NCBI RefSeq assembly: GCF_010731895.1
Contig: NZ_AP022596.1
Span: 1,488,001-1,552,000, forward strand
Length of the DNA stretch: 64,000 bases
Origin: Mycolicibacterium helvum
Lineage (GTDB): Bacteria > Actinomycetota > Actinomycetes > Mycobacteriales > Mycobacteriaceae
Reading direction: 5' to 3'
Shown piece by piece: positions 9,439 to 18,546 of the stretch. How positions within the stretch are numbered: position 1 is the stretch's first letter; each line of letters starts with the position of its first letter. The notes below the pieces were generated by a model that was given only the letters and a program-made list of their open reading frames with translations, did no database searches and was not told the DNA's origin. A program made the translations under genes and the position numbers.

Positions 9439-9572
9439 CAGGGGTCCCCGGTCGTGGAGAAGTGGTCTTGTCATGTGCGATTAACGTTCCCCCGCTTGGC
9501 TTTCAGTGTGCTCCAGCCCAGAAGGGATGGAAAGGTCTCTCAGGAACAATTAAGGGTATGGTTCGGTGCCGT

Positions 9573-10712
9573 TCAGGCCGCGTGGCTACGGCGCCGGCGG
9601 CGCCCCTCGATCCGCACCGCCTCGTAATGACCGATTAGCTGGTCGCAGATCGCCGGCCACGTCCGACCGAGCACACTACGACGGGCGGCCAGTGAATAGC
9701 GAGCCCGCTCGTCGAGCAGATGGTCCACCGACTGCGCCAGCCGCGCCTCGAATTCGTCGACCCCCAGCAACAGTCCAGTGCGGTACGGCGCCACCAGGTC
9801 GCGCGGGCCACCCGCGTTGGGCGCGATGACCGGTAGACCGGATGCCATCGCCTCCTGCACGGCCTGGCAGAAGGTCTCGTGCTCGCCCGGGTGCACGAAC
9901 ACGTCCATGCTCGCGTACGCGGCGGCCAACTGCTCCCCGTAGAGGGCGCCGGTGAACACCGCCGATGGCAGCAGGGCCCGCAGTTTGTGCCGGTCGACGC
10001 CGTCACCGACGATGACCAGCTGCAGGTCGTCGCGGTGGGCCAGTACCGCGAGCCGTTCGACATGCTTCTCCGGCGCAAGCCGTCCGACGAACCCGACGAT
10101 CGGCTTGCCCGCCGGTGACCAGCTCGCACGCAGCTCACCGTTGCGTGCCGATGGAGCGAAGCCCGTGATGTCGACGCCGCGGGCCCACTGATGCACGCGG
10201 GGGATGCCATGGGCTGCAAGGTCTTCCATCGCAGCAGTGGACGGCGCCAACGTACGGTCGACCCGGGTGTGCAGATGCCGGTTCCACGCCCACGCCGCGC
10301 GGGAGGCAGCGCCGATGCCATAGCTCTGGGCGAACCCGGCGATATCGGTCTGGTAGACGGCCACTGTCGGCACGCCGAGGAACCTCGCGGCCTGCAGACC
10401 GCCGTAGCCCAGCAGCGCCGGGGAGGCCAGGTGCACCACATGCGGGTCAAAGCCGCGCAGGACCCCCACCATGCGCGGCCGCGGCACACCCAACGGCAAC
10501 GACGTCACCTTGGGGAACATCTTCGACGGCACCCGGTGCACCCGGATTCCGTCGTGGATGCGCTCGGCCGCCGGCTCACCGCGTGGGGTGTCCGGGGCGA
10601 TGACGAGCGCTTCATGTCCGGTGCGCCGCAGATGCTCCAGCACCCGCAGCACCGAGTTGGTGACTCCGTTGACGTTGGGCAGGAAGGACTCGGCGACAAT
10701 CGCAACGCGCAC
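9573..10712 (-). CDS. mgtA: GDP-mannose-dependent alpha-mannosyltransferase MgtA
   Basis: A GT4-family, GT-B fold glycosyltransferase of 379 residues. The orthologue Rv0557 (MgtA, earlier called PimB) adds mannose to a glucuronosyl diacylglycerol anchor in glycolipid/lipomannan-type synthesis. The N-terminal motif [16 protein letters not shown] is typical of the family, [11 protein letters not shown] is at 207-217, and the nucleotide-sugar EX7E motif is Glu279 to Glu287 in [16 protein letters not shown]. The C-terminus is strongly basic (RRRRR). It is transcribed alone, divergent from the DsbA-like lipoprotein gene. Confidence 0.9.
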   Translation of the reverse strand: MRVAIVAESFLPNVNGVTNSVLRVLEHLRRTGHEALVIAPDTPRGEPAAERIHDGIRVHRVPSKMFPKVTSLPLGVPRPRMVGVLRGFDPHVVHLASPALLGYGGLQAARFLGVPTVAVYQTDIAGFAQSYGIGAASRAAWAWNRHLHTRVDRTLAPSTAAMEDLAAHGIPRVHQWARGVDITGFAPSARNGELRASWSPAGKPIVGFVGRLAPEKHVERLAVLAHRDDLQLVIVGDGVDRHKLRALLPSAVFTGALYGEQLAAAYASMDVFVHPGEHETFCQAVQEAMASGLPVIAPNAGGPRDLVAPYRTGLLLGVDEFEARLAQSVDHLLDERARYSLAARRSVLGRTWPAICDQLIGHYEAVRIEGRRRRRSHAA

Positions 10713-10801
10713 CCAACGAGGGTCTCAGGAGCGCCTGTCAGCAAGGTTGCGTCCAGGCATACACAACACGAAAAACAAGTGGAACGGGGTACCGTGCCAG
10801 C

Positions 10802-11464
10802 ATGCGGTACTGGTCTGCGGTCGTGGCGGCACTGGTGATGTTAGTTGCCGGCTGCAGTACGGAAATCGCCGGTGTGGCACAGGTGGATCCGCGCGGGCCG
10901 GCGACCGCGGTGAGCAAGGACGGCTTCGGCATCGTGGCCGGCGACCCGGACGCGCGGGTGCATATCGAGATCTACACCGAACCCCAGTGCAGCCACTGCG
11001 CCGATCTGCAGAAGGACTTCGGCAATGAGTTGTCCCGCTATATGAACCTCGGCCAGCTCGTCGTCACCTACCGGCCGTTGACGTTCCTGGATGACAAGCC
11101 CGGCGGCTATTCCGATCGGGTGAGCAACGCGATGTTCCTGGCCGCCGGACCGGAAACATCAGCCAAGGCGTTTCAGGCTTTCGTGCAAGACCTTTGGGGC
11201 CACCAGGACTCCCACGGCAAGGGCCCCACCGACACCGAGATCGCCGATATGGCCCGGGACAGTGGTGTGGCGCCGACCGCCGTCGAGGCGATGCGGGCGG
11301 GCAAGAACGCACTGGATCTGGCCGAGATGGCCGATACCAACTTCGAATATCTCTACGAGATCGACCCGATCAACACCGGTACCCCAACGGTATTCGACAT
11401 GACCAAGAACAAAGCCGTCGACATCTACGACAACAACTGGCTGTCCAAGTTGATGTCCACCTGA
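10802..11464 (+). CDS. DsbA-like thioredoxin-fold lipoprotein
   Basis: A 220-residue exported lipoprotein. The lipobox LVAGC places the modified Cys at residue 18. A thioredoxin-fold domain follows with the redox pair CSHC at 63-66 and a cis-proline loop TGTPTVF near residue 198, matching DsbA-type proteins of actinobacteria. It probably forms or rearranges disulfides outside the membrane; the redox direction is not predictable. The last 40 bp overlap the 3' end of the convergent Rv0556-like gene. Confidence 0.8.
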   Translation: MRYWSAVVAALVMLVAGCSTEIAGVAQVDPRGPATAVSKDGFGIVAGDPDARVHIEIYTEPQCSHCADLQKDFGNELSRYMNLGQLVVTYRPLTFLDDKPGGYSDRVSNAMFLAAGPETSAKAFQAFVQDLWGHQDSHGKGPTDTEIADMARDSGVAPTAVEAMRAGKNALDLAEMADTNFEYLYEIDPINTGTPTVFDMTKNKAVDIYDNNWLSKLMST

Positions 11465-11949
11465 GCCAGCCGGCGCTCCAGCACCACCAATCCGGTCAGC
11501 ACCAGCCCGCCGATCAGCCACGCCACCACCGCAATCGAGCCGGCCGGGATGATCGCGAGCGCGGCGGTACGGTGTTGCACCCGAACCAAATCCGGATCGC
11601 TACGGTCGTACTCGACGTAGATGCGCATCCCCTCGGCCAACTCCGAGGGGTAGAGCACCCCGAGCTCGGGGCGGTAGGTGACGCGGTCCGGGGTGACGAA
11701 CTCGATCGTCGAGCGGCGCGGGCCGGCCGAGAGCACCTCGGCCTGCGCGACGCCCATGTTGCGTTCGATCTGGCGATCGTTGCGCCACGCGCCCGCCACC
11801 AGCAGCACCGACTGCAAGGTGACCAGACCGATCAGGATCCATACCGCACACTTGCTCCAGCGCAACAGCTTTCGCTGCGTGGTGTCGACGACGTCGGGAT
11901 TACGCCGGGGCAAAGCCGATTTCAGCAGGGCGAGCGGGCGGGCGATCAC
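11425..11949 (-). CDS. Rv0556-like membrane protein (DUF3592-type)
   Basis: A 174-residue protein with a transmembrane helix near residues 32-50 ([22 protein letters not shown]), an extracytoplasmic domain of about 80 residues with [19 protein letters not shown] and [13 protein letters not shown], and a second helix near 130-155. The arrangement, with a central domain that reads like DUF3592, matches Rv0556. The GTG start overlaps the menD stop as GTGA, so it is translationally coupled to menD. Function is unknown; linkage to menD is conserved as I recall it. Confidence 0.75.
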   Translation of the reverse strand: MIARPLALLKSALPRRNPDVVDTTQRKLLRWSKCAVWILIGLVTLQSVLLVAGAWRNDRQIERNMGVAQAEVLSAGPRRSTIEFVTPDRVTYRPELGVLYPSELAEGMRIYVEYDRSDPDLVRVQHRTAALAIIPAGSIAVVAWLIGGLVLTGLVVLERRLAQVDINLDSQLLS

Positions 11950-13622
11950 AATGCCGCCCTGATCGCGGCATGCAGCTGCCGCAGCGACGACCGGTCGGCT
12001 TTGACCTCCAGCACCCGCATCCCTTCGTGCGGTTCGGCCAGCGCGGGACCCAGCTCGTCGACTTCGATCTGGCGGGCGTCGATGTGGTAGGCGCGGCACA
12101 ATGCGCCGACGTCGACATCGTGCGGGGTACCGAAGATCCGCGCCGACACGTCGGAGAACCGCGGGTCACCCTGCTCGAGCAGCTCGAAGATGCCACCGCC
12201 GTTGTCGTTGGACACCACGATCGTCAGGTTCTTCGGCGTCGGCTCGGTGGGGCCGATCAGCAGCCCGGAGCTGTCATGCACAAAGGTCATGTCACCGATC
12301 AAGCCGATGGTCCGGCCGGATCCGATGTCGCCGGCCGTCCGGCTCCGCTCGTGTGCCAGGGCCGCGCCGATGATCGTCGACACCGTGCCGTCGATCCCGG
12401 CCACCCCGCGGTTGGAGCGCACGTTCACGCCCTCGGTGTTCAGCCCGACCAGCGCCGCGTCGCGCACCGGGTTGGACGCGCCGAGCACGAGCTGATCCCC
12501 CGGGCGCACCGCGTCGGCCACCGCCGCCGCGACATGCAGCCCGGTGGTCAGCGGGTGGGCGGCCAGCTGGTCACGCACCGCGGCCACCGCCTGTCGGTTG
12601 ACCTGCGCGCAGCGCTGCAGCCACGCGGGGTCCGGGACACCGCTGGTCTCGGCCCGGGTTCCGGTGGCCTGCGAGTTGCCCGAGACATCGGGCCAGCGCG
12701 GGCCGGTGGTCAGCGCGAACACCGGCACCGTGGAGTCGGCCAGCAGCGCCGACACCGGCCGGTGCAGGGTGGGCCGACCCAGCATGATCACCTGGCGGGG
12801 CCGCAGCAGCGGCAGCGCGAGCGGGTGCAACGGGTTCGCCGCGTGCGGAGCGGTCGGCTCGGCGACCGTGGGCAGGGCAGCCAGGTTGGGGTGCACACCG
12901 GCACCGTGCCCGGCGATCACCACGGTGTCGGGGGTGAGGTCGATGTCCAGGGGCTGGTCGAACACCACCGGCGGGCTGTAGGTCCACGGCTTGCCGTCGG
13001 GCCGCCCTGGCGGAAATTGATCGCCGCCGGGGCCCGGATCCTTGGCACCGGGAACCAGCGGTTCGCGCAGTGGGATGTCGAATTGGACCGGGCCGGCGTT
13101 GGCGGTGCGAGCGCCGGTGGCCGCGGCGAGCACGCGGCAGGTGGCCGAGCGCCACTGCGCGTTGAGCGAGCCCAGATCGCCGGCTCCGGCACCGGTCAAT
13201 TCGGGGGCCAGGCCCAGGCTGATCGACGTGCGGACCTGGGTGCCGAAGTAGCCGAGCTGCTCGAACGTCTGGTTGGCGCCGGTGCCCAGCAGCTCGTAGG
13301 GCCGGTTGGCCGACAGCACGATCAGCGGCACGCGAGCGTAATTGGCCTCGACCACGGCCGGTCCCATATTGGCCACCGCGGTGCCCGACGTCATCGCCAC
13401 ACAGACCGGAGCACGCTCGGCCACCGCAAGCCCAATGGCCAGAAAACCGGCGGTGCGCTCGTCGATGCGGACGTGCAGCCGCAGCCGGCCGGCGCGGTCG
13501 GCGTCGGACAGCGCGAAGGCCAGCGGGGCGTTACGGGAGCCCGGGCAGAGGACGACATCGCGGACGCCGCCGCGAATCAATTCGTCGACGACGACACGCG
13601 CCTGGGCCGTCGATGGGTTCAT
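11946..13622 (-). CDS. menD: SEPHCHC synthase MenD
   Basis: A thiamine-diphosphate enzyme that joins isochorismate and 2-oxoglutarate, the committed step of the menaquinone branch. The 558-residue protein has PGSRNAP at 27-33, the ThDP-activating Glu55 in DERTAGF, the metal/ThDP motif beginning GDMTF and ending NDNGGGIFE, and full family length. Orthologue of Rv0555. It lies 41 bp downstream of bpoC on the same strand and is coupled to the Rv0556-like gene. In M. tuberculosis MenD is known to be inhibited by a downstream pathway intermediate; that site cannot be judged here. Confidence 0.95.
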   Translation of the reverse strand: MNPSTAQARVVVDELIRGGVRDVVLCPGSRNAPLAFALSDADRAGRLRLHVRIDERTAGFLAIGLAVAERAPVCVAMTSGTAVANMGPAVVEANYARVPLIVLSANRPYELLGTGANQTFEQLGYFGTQVRTSISLGLAPELTGAGAGDLGSLNAQWRSATCRVLAAATGARTANAGPVQFDIPLREPLVPGAKDPGPGGDQFPPGRPDGKPWTYSPPVVFDQPLDIDLTPDTVVIAGHGAGVHPNLAALPTVAEPTAPHAANPLHPLALPLLRPRQVIMLGRPTLHRPVSALLADSTVPVFALTTGPRWPDVSGNSQATGTRAETSGVPDPAWLQRCAQVNRQAVAAVRDQLAAHPLTTGLHVAAAVADAVRPGDQLVLGASNPVRDAALVGLNTEGVNVRSNRGVAGIDGTVSTIIGAALAHERSRTAGDIGSGRTIGLIGDMTFVHDSSGLLIGPTEPTPKNLTIVVSNDNGGGIFELLEQGDPRFSDVSARIFGTPHDVDVGALCRAYHIDARQIEVDELGPALAEPHEGMRVLEVKADRSSLRQLHAAIRAAL

Positions 13623-13663
13623 TACTACAGCGTGTCACAGCGCGTCATTTGCGCCCAAAGGAC

Positions 13664-14455
13664 TTAGACGAGTGTGCCCGCGAAGAAGTCCAGCATCGCG
13701 TTGTTCACAGTGTCCGGGCGCTCCAGGAATCCGAGGTGACCGGTATGGCCGATCTGCACATAGCGGCCGTTGGGCAGGGCGTCGGCGACCTCCCGGCCCA
13801 GCGCCGCCGGGGTGAGCACGTCGTCGGCGAACCCGATCACCAGCACCTCGGTTCTGATGGACCGGTAGGCGGTCAGCCGGTTTTCCCTGGGATACACCTC
13901 GAGCTGCGCGGCCAGGCCAGGGGTGCGTTTGATCGGGAACGCGGTGAACATCTCCATCCAGTCCCCGATGGCCTTCTCGTCATTGATCGTCTTAGGCGAG
14001 AAGTTCTCCAGCACACGCACTTTCGCGGCATACGCGGGCGGCAGCTGGATCTGCGCCTTGGTGAGTTCGACGTCGGCGGCGCGGATGGATTTCCGGATGC
14101 GATCCAGACGCCCGCGGGTGCCCATCAGCACGGCCTGGCTGACCAGGTCGGGACGGACCAGCATCAGCTCCTGGGCGATATAGGCGCCCATCGACATCGC
14201 CACCACCCGGGTCGGGCCGCCGCCGGCGATCTGCTCGATGAGGGCGGCGGTGTCGGCGACCATCTGCTCGGTGCCGAAACCGCCGGCGTTCTCGGTGGCC
14301 CCGATCCCCCGGTTGTCGAAGGTGATGCAGCGATAGCCCGCCGCCACGAACGGCGGGACCTGGTGGATGTGCCACGTGCGCCCGGCGCCGCCGGTGCCGG
14401 CGATGAACACGACCGGATCGCCGGAGCCGTTTTCCTCGTAGGCCAGGTTGATCAC
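13664..14455 (-). CDS. bpoC: Alpha/beta hydrolase BpoC-like; MenH candidate
   Basis: A 263-residue alpha/beta hydrolase, closely similar throughout to Rv0554 (BpoC). The nucleophile elbow is MSMGA with Ser88, an oxyanion segment is IAGTGGAGRTWH near 18-29, the acidic residue lies in VIGFADDV, and the catalytic His is in HTGHLGF near the C-terminus. The old haloperoxidase name is doubtful. Its place next to menD suggests the MenH step, elimination of pyruvate from SEPHCHC, but this is inference. The GTG start overlaps the stop of the DJ-1 gene (GTGA). Confidence 0.85.
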   Translation of the reverse strand: MINLAYEENGSGDPVVFIAGTGGAGRTWHIHQVPPFVAAGYRCITFDNRGIGATENAGGFGTEQMVADTAALIEQIAGGGPTRVVAMSMGAYIAQELMLVRPDLVSQAVLMGTRGRLDRIRKSIRAADVELTKAQIQLPPAYAAKVRVLENFSPKTINDEKAIGDWMEMFTAFPIKRTPGLAAQLEVYPRENRLTAYRSIRTEVLVIGFADDVLTPAALGREVADALPNGRYVQIGHTGHLGFLERPDTVNNAMLDFFAGTLV

Positions 14456-15195
14456 CTCGCAGAGGCTACGCGCCCCCGTTTGCGCCTGCCTCGCGACCGG
14501 GCCGCTTCGATGGCGCCGGTCCACAACAGCGACGTCATGGCCTTGAGCTGGGTGGGGTTGGCCAGATCCCTGGCCATCAGCGCGGCGGCACCGGCCTTGG
14601 TGGTCGCCGAAGCCTTCGACATATGCCCGGAGTCGAACGGCGGCTGCGGGTCGTATTCCATGGACAACTGGATCACCTTGGCGCGTTCCTCACCGCCGAT
14701 CTGGCCGGCCAACCACAACGCGAGGTCGATCCCCGCCGACACTCCCGCGCTGGTGACGATGTCTCCCTCGTGCACCACCCGCTCGTCGCTGACGGCCGTG
14801 ACACCAAGGGCCCTGAGCGCGCTCAACGCCATCCAGTGCGATGTCGCCCGCTTGCCCCTGAGCAGGCCGGCCGAGGCGAGAATGACCGAGCCCGAGCACA
14901 CCGAGGTCGTCCAGGTCGCCGTTTCGTGCGCGCGGCGCACCCAGTCGAGCAGCTTCTCGTCACGAGCATGCTCTATGGTCGTCATCCCGCCGGGAATGAG
15001 AATGACATCAGGAGAAGGGGTTTCGTTGAAAGAGTGGGTGGCGCCGACGATGAGCACACCGGAATCGGCGGTAATCGGCCCGGGTTCGTGCCACAGGAAG
15101 CGCACCTCGGCGTCGAGCAGCCAACGCAGCACCTCGTAGGGCCCGATGAAGTCCAGGGCGGTGAAACCGGGATAGAGCACGATGGCGATCTGCAT
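14452..15195 (-). CDS. DJ-1/PfpI family protein
   Basis: A 247-residue member of the class I glutamine amidotransferase-like DJ-1/PfpI superfamily. It carries the ILIPGG segment near 65-70 and the nucleophile elbow VCSGS with Cys100, typical of isonitrile hydratase-like and transcription-factor-associated members. It lies 12 nt downstream of a GlxA-type regulator that has the same fold at its N-terminus, suggesting duplication or a shared ligand. The basic C-terminal tail (SRGRRKRGR) is unusual. Enzymatic role is unknown. Confidence 0.8.
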   Translation of the reverse strand: MQIAIVLYPGFTALDFIGPYEVLRWLLDAEVRFLWHEPGPITADSGVLIVGATHSFNETPSPDVILIPGGMTTIEHARDEKLLDWVRRAHETATWTTSVCSGSVILASAGLLRGKRATSHWMALSALRALGVTAVSDERVVHEGDIVTSAGVSAGIDLALWLAGQIGGEERAKVIQLSMEYDPQPPFDSGHMSKASATTKAGAAALMARDLANPTQLKAMTSLLWTGAIEAARSRGRRKRGRVASAR

Positions 15196-15207
15196 GGGAT
15201 TCTCCTG

Positions 15208-16155
15208 TCAGGAAAAGGTTCTGCGGTATTGGTCCGGCGATACACCGATACGCCGAATGAAATTGCGGCGCATGGTTTCCGACGTTCCGAACCCGCACCG
15301 CGCGGCGATGGCGACGACGGTGTCGTCGGTCTCCTCCAGCTGACGACGCGCAGCTTCGGTGCGGACGCGTTCGACGTAGGCGCCCGGCGCCTCGCCGACT
15401 TCGTCGGTGAACACCCGGGTGAAATGCCGCGGGCTCATCGCAGCGCGCCGGGCAAGATCGGCGATGCTATGGGCCGCACCGGGCCGCGACTCGATGGCAT
15501 CCTGTACATCGCGGATGGGCTGGCGGCGCGCCCGCGGCATCCATACCGGCGCGGCGAATTGGGTCTGGCCGCCCGGCCGGCGCAGATACAACACCAGGTA
15601 ACGGGCGACGGTCTGGGCGACCTCTGTGCCGTAGTCCTCTTCGACGAGCGCGAGCGACAGATCGATGCCCGCCGTCACACCCGCTGCCGTCCAGGTTTTG
15701 TCCGAGCTGCGCAGGAAGATGGGCTCGTGGTCGACCGTCACAGCCGGGAACTCGCGCGCCATCCGGTGGGCGAAGGCCCAGTGCGTGGTCGCGCGGCAGC
15801 CGTCGAGTAGCCCGGCCTGCGCAGCCAGGAAGGCGCCGGTGCAGACACTGACGACCCGGCGGGAGTTGTCGGCGGCCCGTCGGATCCAGGCCATCGTGGC
15901 GGGGTCGTCGCGGGCGGCGTCGACGCCCGCCCCGCCGGGCAGGATCAGGGTGTCGATATCCCGTGGCTCGGGCATCGCCTCACCCACGAAAGCCAGCCCG
16001 GTCAAGGTGGTCACGGGCTGACCGTCGTGGGAGGCGACGCTGACCCGGTACCCACCCTCGGTGAGCAGGGCCGCGCCGGTGAACACATCGTGTGGCCCGA
16101 CCAGGTCCAACGCCTGCACGCCAGGAAAGCCGAGGATCACCACCGACCGCGCCAT
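15208..16155 (-). CDS. GlxA/FtrA-type AraC family regulator
   Basis: A 315-residue regulator with an N-terminal DJ-1/PfpI-like domain (ILPGGAG at 71-77, elbow VCTGAF with Cys105) and a C-terminal AraC/XylS double helix-turn-helix (MSPRHFTRVFTDEVGEAPGAYVERVR, then AARCGFGTSETMRRNF). Members of this type act as activators, in several cases responding to quaternary amines or glyoxylate-pathway metabolites. It is the first gene of a reverse-strand run: regulator, DJ-1, bpoC, menD, Rv0556-like. Whether it controls menD is open. Confidence 0.85.
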   Translation of the reverse strand: MARSVVILGFPGVQALDLVGPHDVFTGAALLTEGGYRVSVASHDGQPVTTLTGLAFVGEAMPEPRDIDTLILPGGAGVDAARDDPATMAWIRRAADNSRRVVSVCTGAFLAAQAGLLDGCRATTHWAFAHRMAREFPAVTVDHEPIFLRSSDKTWTAAGVTAGIDLSLALVEEDYGTEVAQTVARYLVLYLRRPGGQTQFAAPVWMPRARRQPIRDVQDAIESRPGAAHSIADLARRAAMSPRHFTRVFTDEVGEAPGAYVERVRTEAARRQLEETDDTVVAIAARCGFGTSETMRRNFIRRIGVSPDQYRRTFS

Positions 16156-16217
16156 GAGTTCAGTGTTGACCTTGGGCCATCATGGCGTCTACGCCATGGA
16201 CCCCACAGATCAGGACA

Positions 16218-17363
16218 TCACAGTTTCTTGAGCCGGCGCGCGGCCTGCAACAACGGGAGCATCGACGCCACGCCCTTTCGGACGCTGCGCTGGAGCGGTC
16301 CCAGGTTGGCCAGCACCATGTACTCCACGCCGCAATCGCGCCAGTGGGCGGCCCGGTCGACGATCTCGTCGGGCGTACCGCACAGGAGACAGTCCCGCAC
16401 CACCTCGGTCGGGATGGCTTTGACGTGGGACAGCGCAGTCTGCTCGTCCATGTCCTGAGGAAGGATGTCCTGCGCCCCGGCGAATCCGATGCCGAGTGGA
16501 TGCTGTGCGCCGTGCCGGGCGAAGAAGTGATCCGGCGCATTGAGGGCCGCGGCCCGGATCACCTCGGAATCGAGCGCCTCATCGAGGTCGTCTCGGTTTC
16601 TGGCGGCCAATGTCATCAACCAGATCGCCGGCTTGATCGCCATCGGGTCACGCCCGGCGTCGGAGGCTGCGGTACGCACCGCCTCGAGCCGCTGCGCGTA
16701 CTCCTCAGGAGTGTGCGGGAACGCCGGATAGAAGCCGTCCGCGTAGCGGCCCGCGGCGCGCAACATTCGCGGACCGTGCGCGGCGATCCAGATCGCGGGC
16801 CACTTGCCCTTGTATGGCGCGAGGTCGAAAAGCGCATTACGCAGCGGGAAGTAGGGCGAGTCACGATTCACCAACTCTCCTTGGGAATCCCACAAGGCAC
16901 GGATTGTCGCCATGGCTTCCTCGAAGCGCGCCACCGGCCTAGACCACTCGACTCCGTAGGGTTCGTTGCCCTCTCGTTCGCCGCTGCCGATCCCAAGTAT
17001 GGCGCGGCCACGCGTCAACAACTGCAGCGTGGCCGCGGCCTGAGCCGTGACCGCGGGATTGCGTCGGCCGGTGTCGGTCACACCCACGCCAAGTCGCAGT
17101 CGCGCGTGGTTGCGCGCGGCGATGTAGCCGAGCATGGTCCATGGCTCCAGATACGCGTCGCCGCGCGGCAAAAGATTGGCGCCACCGCAGTATTTCGGGT
17201 TGTTCCATAGCGAACGAGGAAATAGCGAATTCAAGTGGTCAGGCACCCAGAATGAGTCCAGCCGGGCCGCCGCCGCAGCTGCGTAGTTGGCTCTGGTGAG
17301 GAAATCGACCCTGGGGCGAGCCGCCACGATGGGGTCCATCATTCCGACGCGAACCGGTGACAT
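16218..17363 (-). CDS. LLM class F420-dependent oxidoreductase, phthiodiolone ketoreductase-like
   Basis: A 381-residue luciferase-like TIM-barrel enzyme. It resembles Rv2951c, the F420-dependent phthiodiolone ketoreductase, over nearly its full length: EPWTMLGYIAARNHARLRLG, GVTDTGRRNPAVTAQAAATL, and GIGSGEREGNEPYGVEW are all recognisable blocks. Rv2951c reduces a ketone in phthiocerol lipid synthesis. No polyketide genes for that lipid lie nearby, so the real substrate may be another long-chain ketone or alcohol. It is a single gene with no close operon partner. Confidence 0.8.
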   Translation of the reverse strand: MSPVRVGMMDPIVAARPRVDFLTRANYAAAAAARLDSFWVPDHLNSLFPRSLWNNPKYCGGANLLPRGDAYLEPWTMLGYIAARNHARLRLGVGVTDTGRRNPAVTAQAAATLQLLTRGRAILGIGSGEREGNEPYGVEWSRPVARFEEAMATIRALWDSQGELVNRDSPYFPLRNALFDLAPYKGKWPAIWIAAHGPRMLRAAGRYADGFYPAFPHTPEEYAQRLEAVRTAASDAGRDPMAIKPAIWLMTLAARNRDDLDEALDSEVIRAAALNAPDHFFARHGAQHPLGIGFAGAQDILPQDMDEQTALSHVKAIPTEVVRDCLLCGTPDEIVDRAAHWRDCGVEYMVLANLGPLQRSVRKGVASMLPLLQAARRLKKL

Positions 17364-17565
17364 GGCTTCAGTGTCCGTGGGCCCGCGAGAGCCGACTAGC
17401 GTAGTCGGCTACTGCATTCCTTCACTCCGGCGCGCCCTCGTCGATGACCTTCAGCGCGAAGGTGTCCGACTCACGGCGGACCAGTTAAACCGTGACACTG
17501 CCGCCGCGCCCGAGGGTCCTGTCGATGCCCTAGCCGGCGAACTCATCACCCGGACGCAGCACATC

Positions 17566-18468
17566 TCAAGCCGATGGCCGGTTGGCGTGGGTGGCGAAGT
17601 AGTGGCCCTGATCAAGGTCCTCGAGCAGACCGATCCCGGTGGGCTGCCAGCCGAGCCGCTGGCGAGTGATGGCGCTGCTGGCCGGGATGTCGAGTGCGAA
17701 AAATGCTCCGAGCCAACCGAAGTGCTCGATCGCGCGCTCGGGAGCGACGCTGGTGACGGGCAGGGCGAGGTGGCGCCCGATGGTCGCGGCGATATCGCGG
17801 GTGGGGACGCCTTCTTCGCCGATAGCGTGCAGGACGCTTCCGGTGGGTGCTTCAACAGCCAGCCGGAACAGGACAGCGGCGTCATCGCGATGGACTGCCG
17901 ACCAGCGGTTAGCACCGTCCCCGACGTAGGCCGCCACGCCCGTATCCCTGGCGATATCGATCAATCGTGGGACGAAGCCGTGGTCGCCGTTGCCGTGCAC
18001 CGTCGGAGCAAGTCGCACGATGGACACTCGCACCCCGCGATCAGCGAAGGCCAGCGCCGCCTGCTCGGAGACGCGAGGCGACTGCGGGTTGGCCGGCTGA
18101 TCCTCGGTGAGGACCTGGCCCACCGCGTGCCCGGCCGTCCCACTCGTGATGACCAGCGGCCGGCCGGAGTCGGCCAGTGTCTCGCCGAGTGCGGTGATGG
18201 CCTGGCGGTCGAGTTCGCCCGCATCGGTGAAGTTGTCGAAATCGTGGTGAAACGCCAGGTGGATGACGCCGTCCGCGGCTTTGGCGCCACTGCGCAGGCT
18301 GTCCAAGTCCGCGAGATCGCCGCGGTGAACATCGGCGCCCACCTTGGCGAGCGCGTCGGCGGACGCATCGGAGCGGGCCAGCCCGAGCACCTGATGGCCG
18401 GCGCCAAGCAGTTCAGGCACCACCGCCGAGCCAACCCAACCGGATGCTCCGGTGACGAATAGTTTCAT
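17566..18468 (-). CDS. NAD(P)-dependent epimerase/dehydratase family protein
   Basis: An extended SDR-type protein of 300 residues. GASGWVG at 7-13 binds the cofactor, and later blocks (VIHLAFHHDF, VRLAPTVHG, WSAVHRDDAA) belong to the NAD-dependent epimerase/dehydratase group common in soil actinobacteria. The usual YxxxK pair is not evident, suggesting an atypical reductase. It diverges from a TetR gene across 78 bp that contain two near-identical operator-like sites, so it is probably repressed by that TetR. Substrate is unknown. The 200 bp after its stop hold nothing recognisable. Confidence 0.8.
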   Translation of the reverse strand: MKLFVTGASGWVGSAVVPELLGAGHQVLGLARSDASADALAKVGADVHRGDLADLDSLRSGAKAADGVIHLAFHHDFDNFTDAGELDRQAITALGETLADSGRPLVITSGTAGHAVGQVLTEDQPANPQSPRVSEQAALAFADRGVRVSIVRLAPTVHGNGDHGFVPRLIDIARDTGVAAYVGDGANRWSAVHRDDAAVLFRLAVEAPTGSVLHAIGEEGVPTRDIAATIGRHLALPVTSVAPERAIEHFGWLGAFFALDIPASSAITRQRLGWQPTGIGLLEDLDQGHYFATHANRPSA

Positions 18469-18481
18469 GGCACAACCTCCA

Positions 18482-18496
18482 TGTCAGTCGCTGTCA
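18482..18496. promoter_or_regulatory. TetR operator candidate, site 1
   Basis: TGTCAGTCGCTGTCA fits the near-dyad TGnCAG-N3-CTGnCA. It recurs 32 bp away, about three helical turns, in the same divergent intergenic region. Confidence 0.45.
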
Positions 18497-18513
18497 TCAG
18501 ACTCTAACGGTGA

Positions 18514-18528
18514 TGTCAGCAACTGTCA
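18514..18528. promoter_or_regulatory. TetR operator candidate, site 2
   Basis: TGTCAGCAACTGTCA is the second copy of the TGnCAG-N3-CTGnCA element. It ends 18 nt before the tetR ATG and differs from site 1 only in the 3-nt spacer. Confidence 0.45.
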
Positions 18529-18546
18529 TCCCGCTAAAATTCCCCC

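Noticed and set aside
17364..17565. Possible gene in the gap between the LLM enzyme and the epimerase
   Set aside because: The reverse-strand frame here runs out of the epimerase gene in a wrong frame and has no start signal; nothing recognisable remains.
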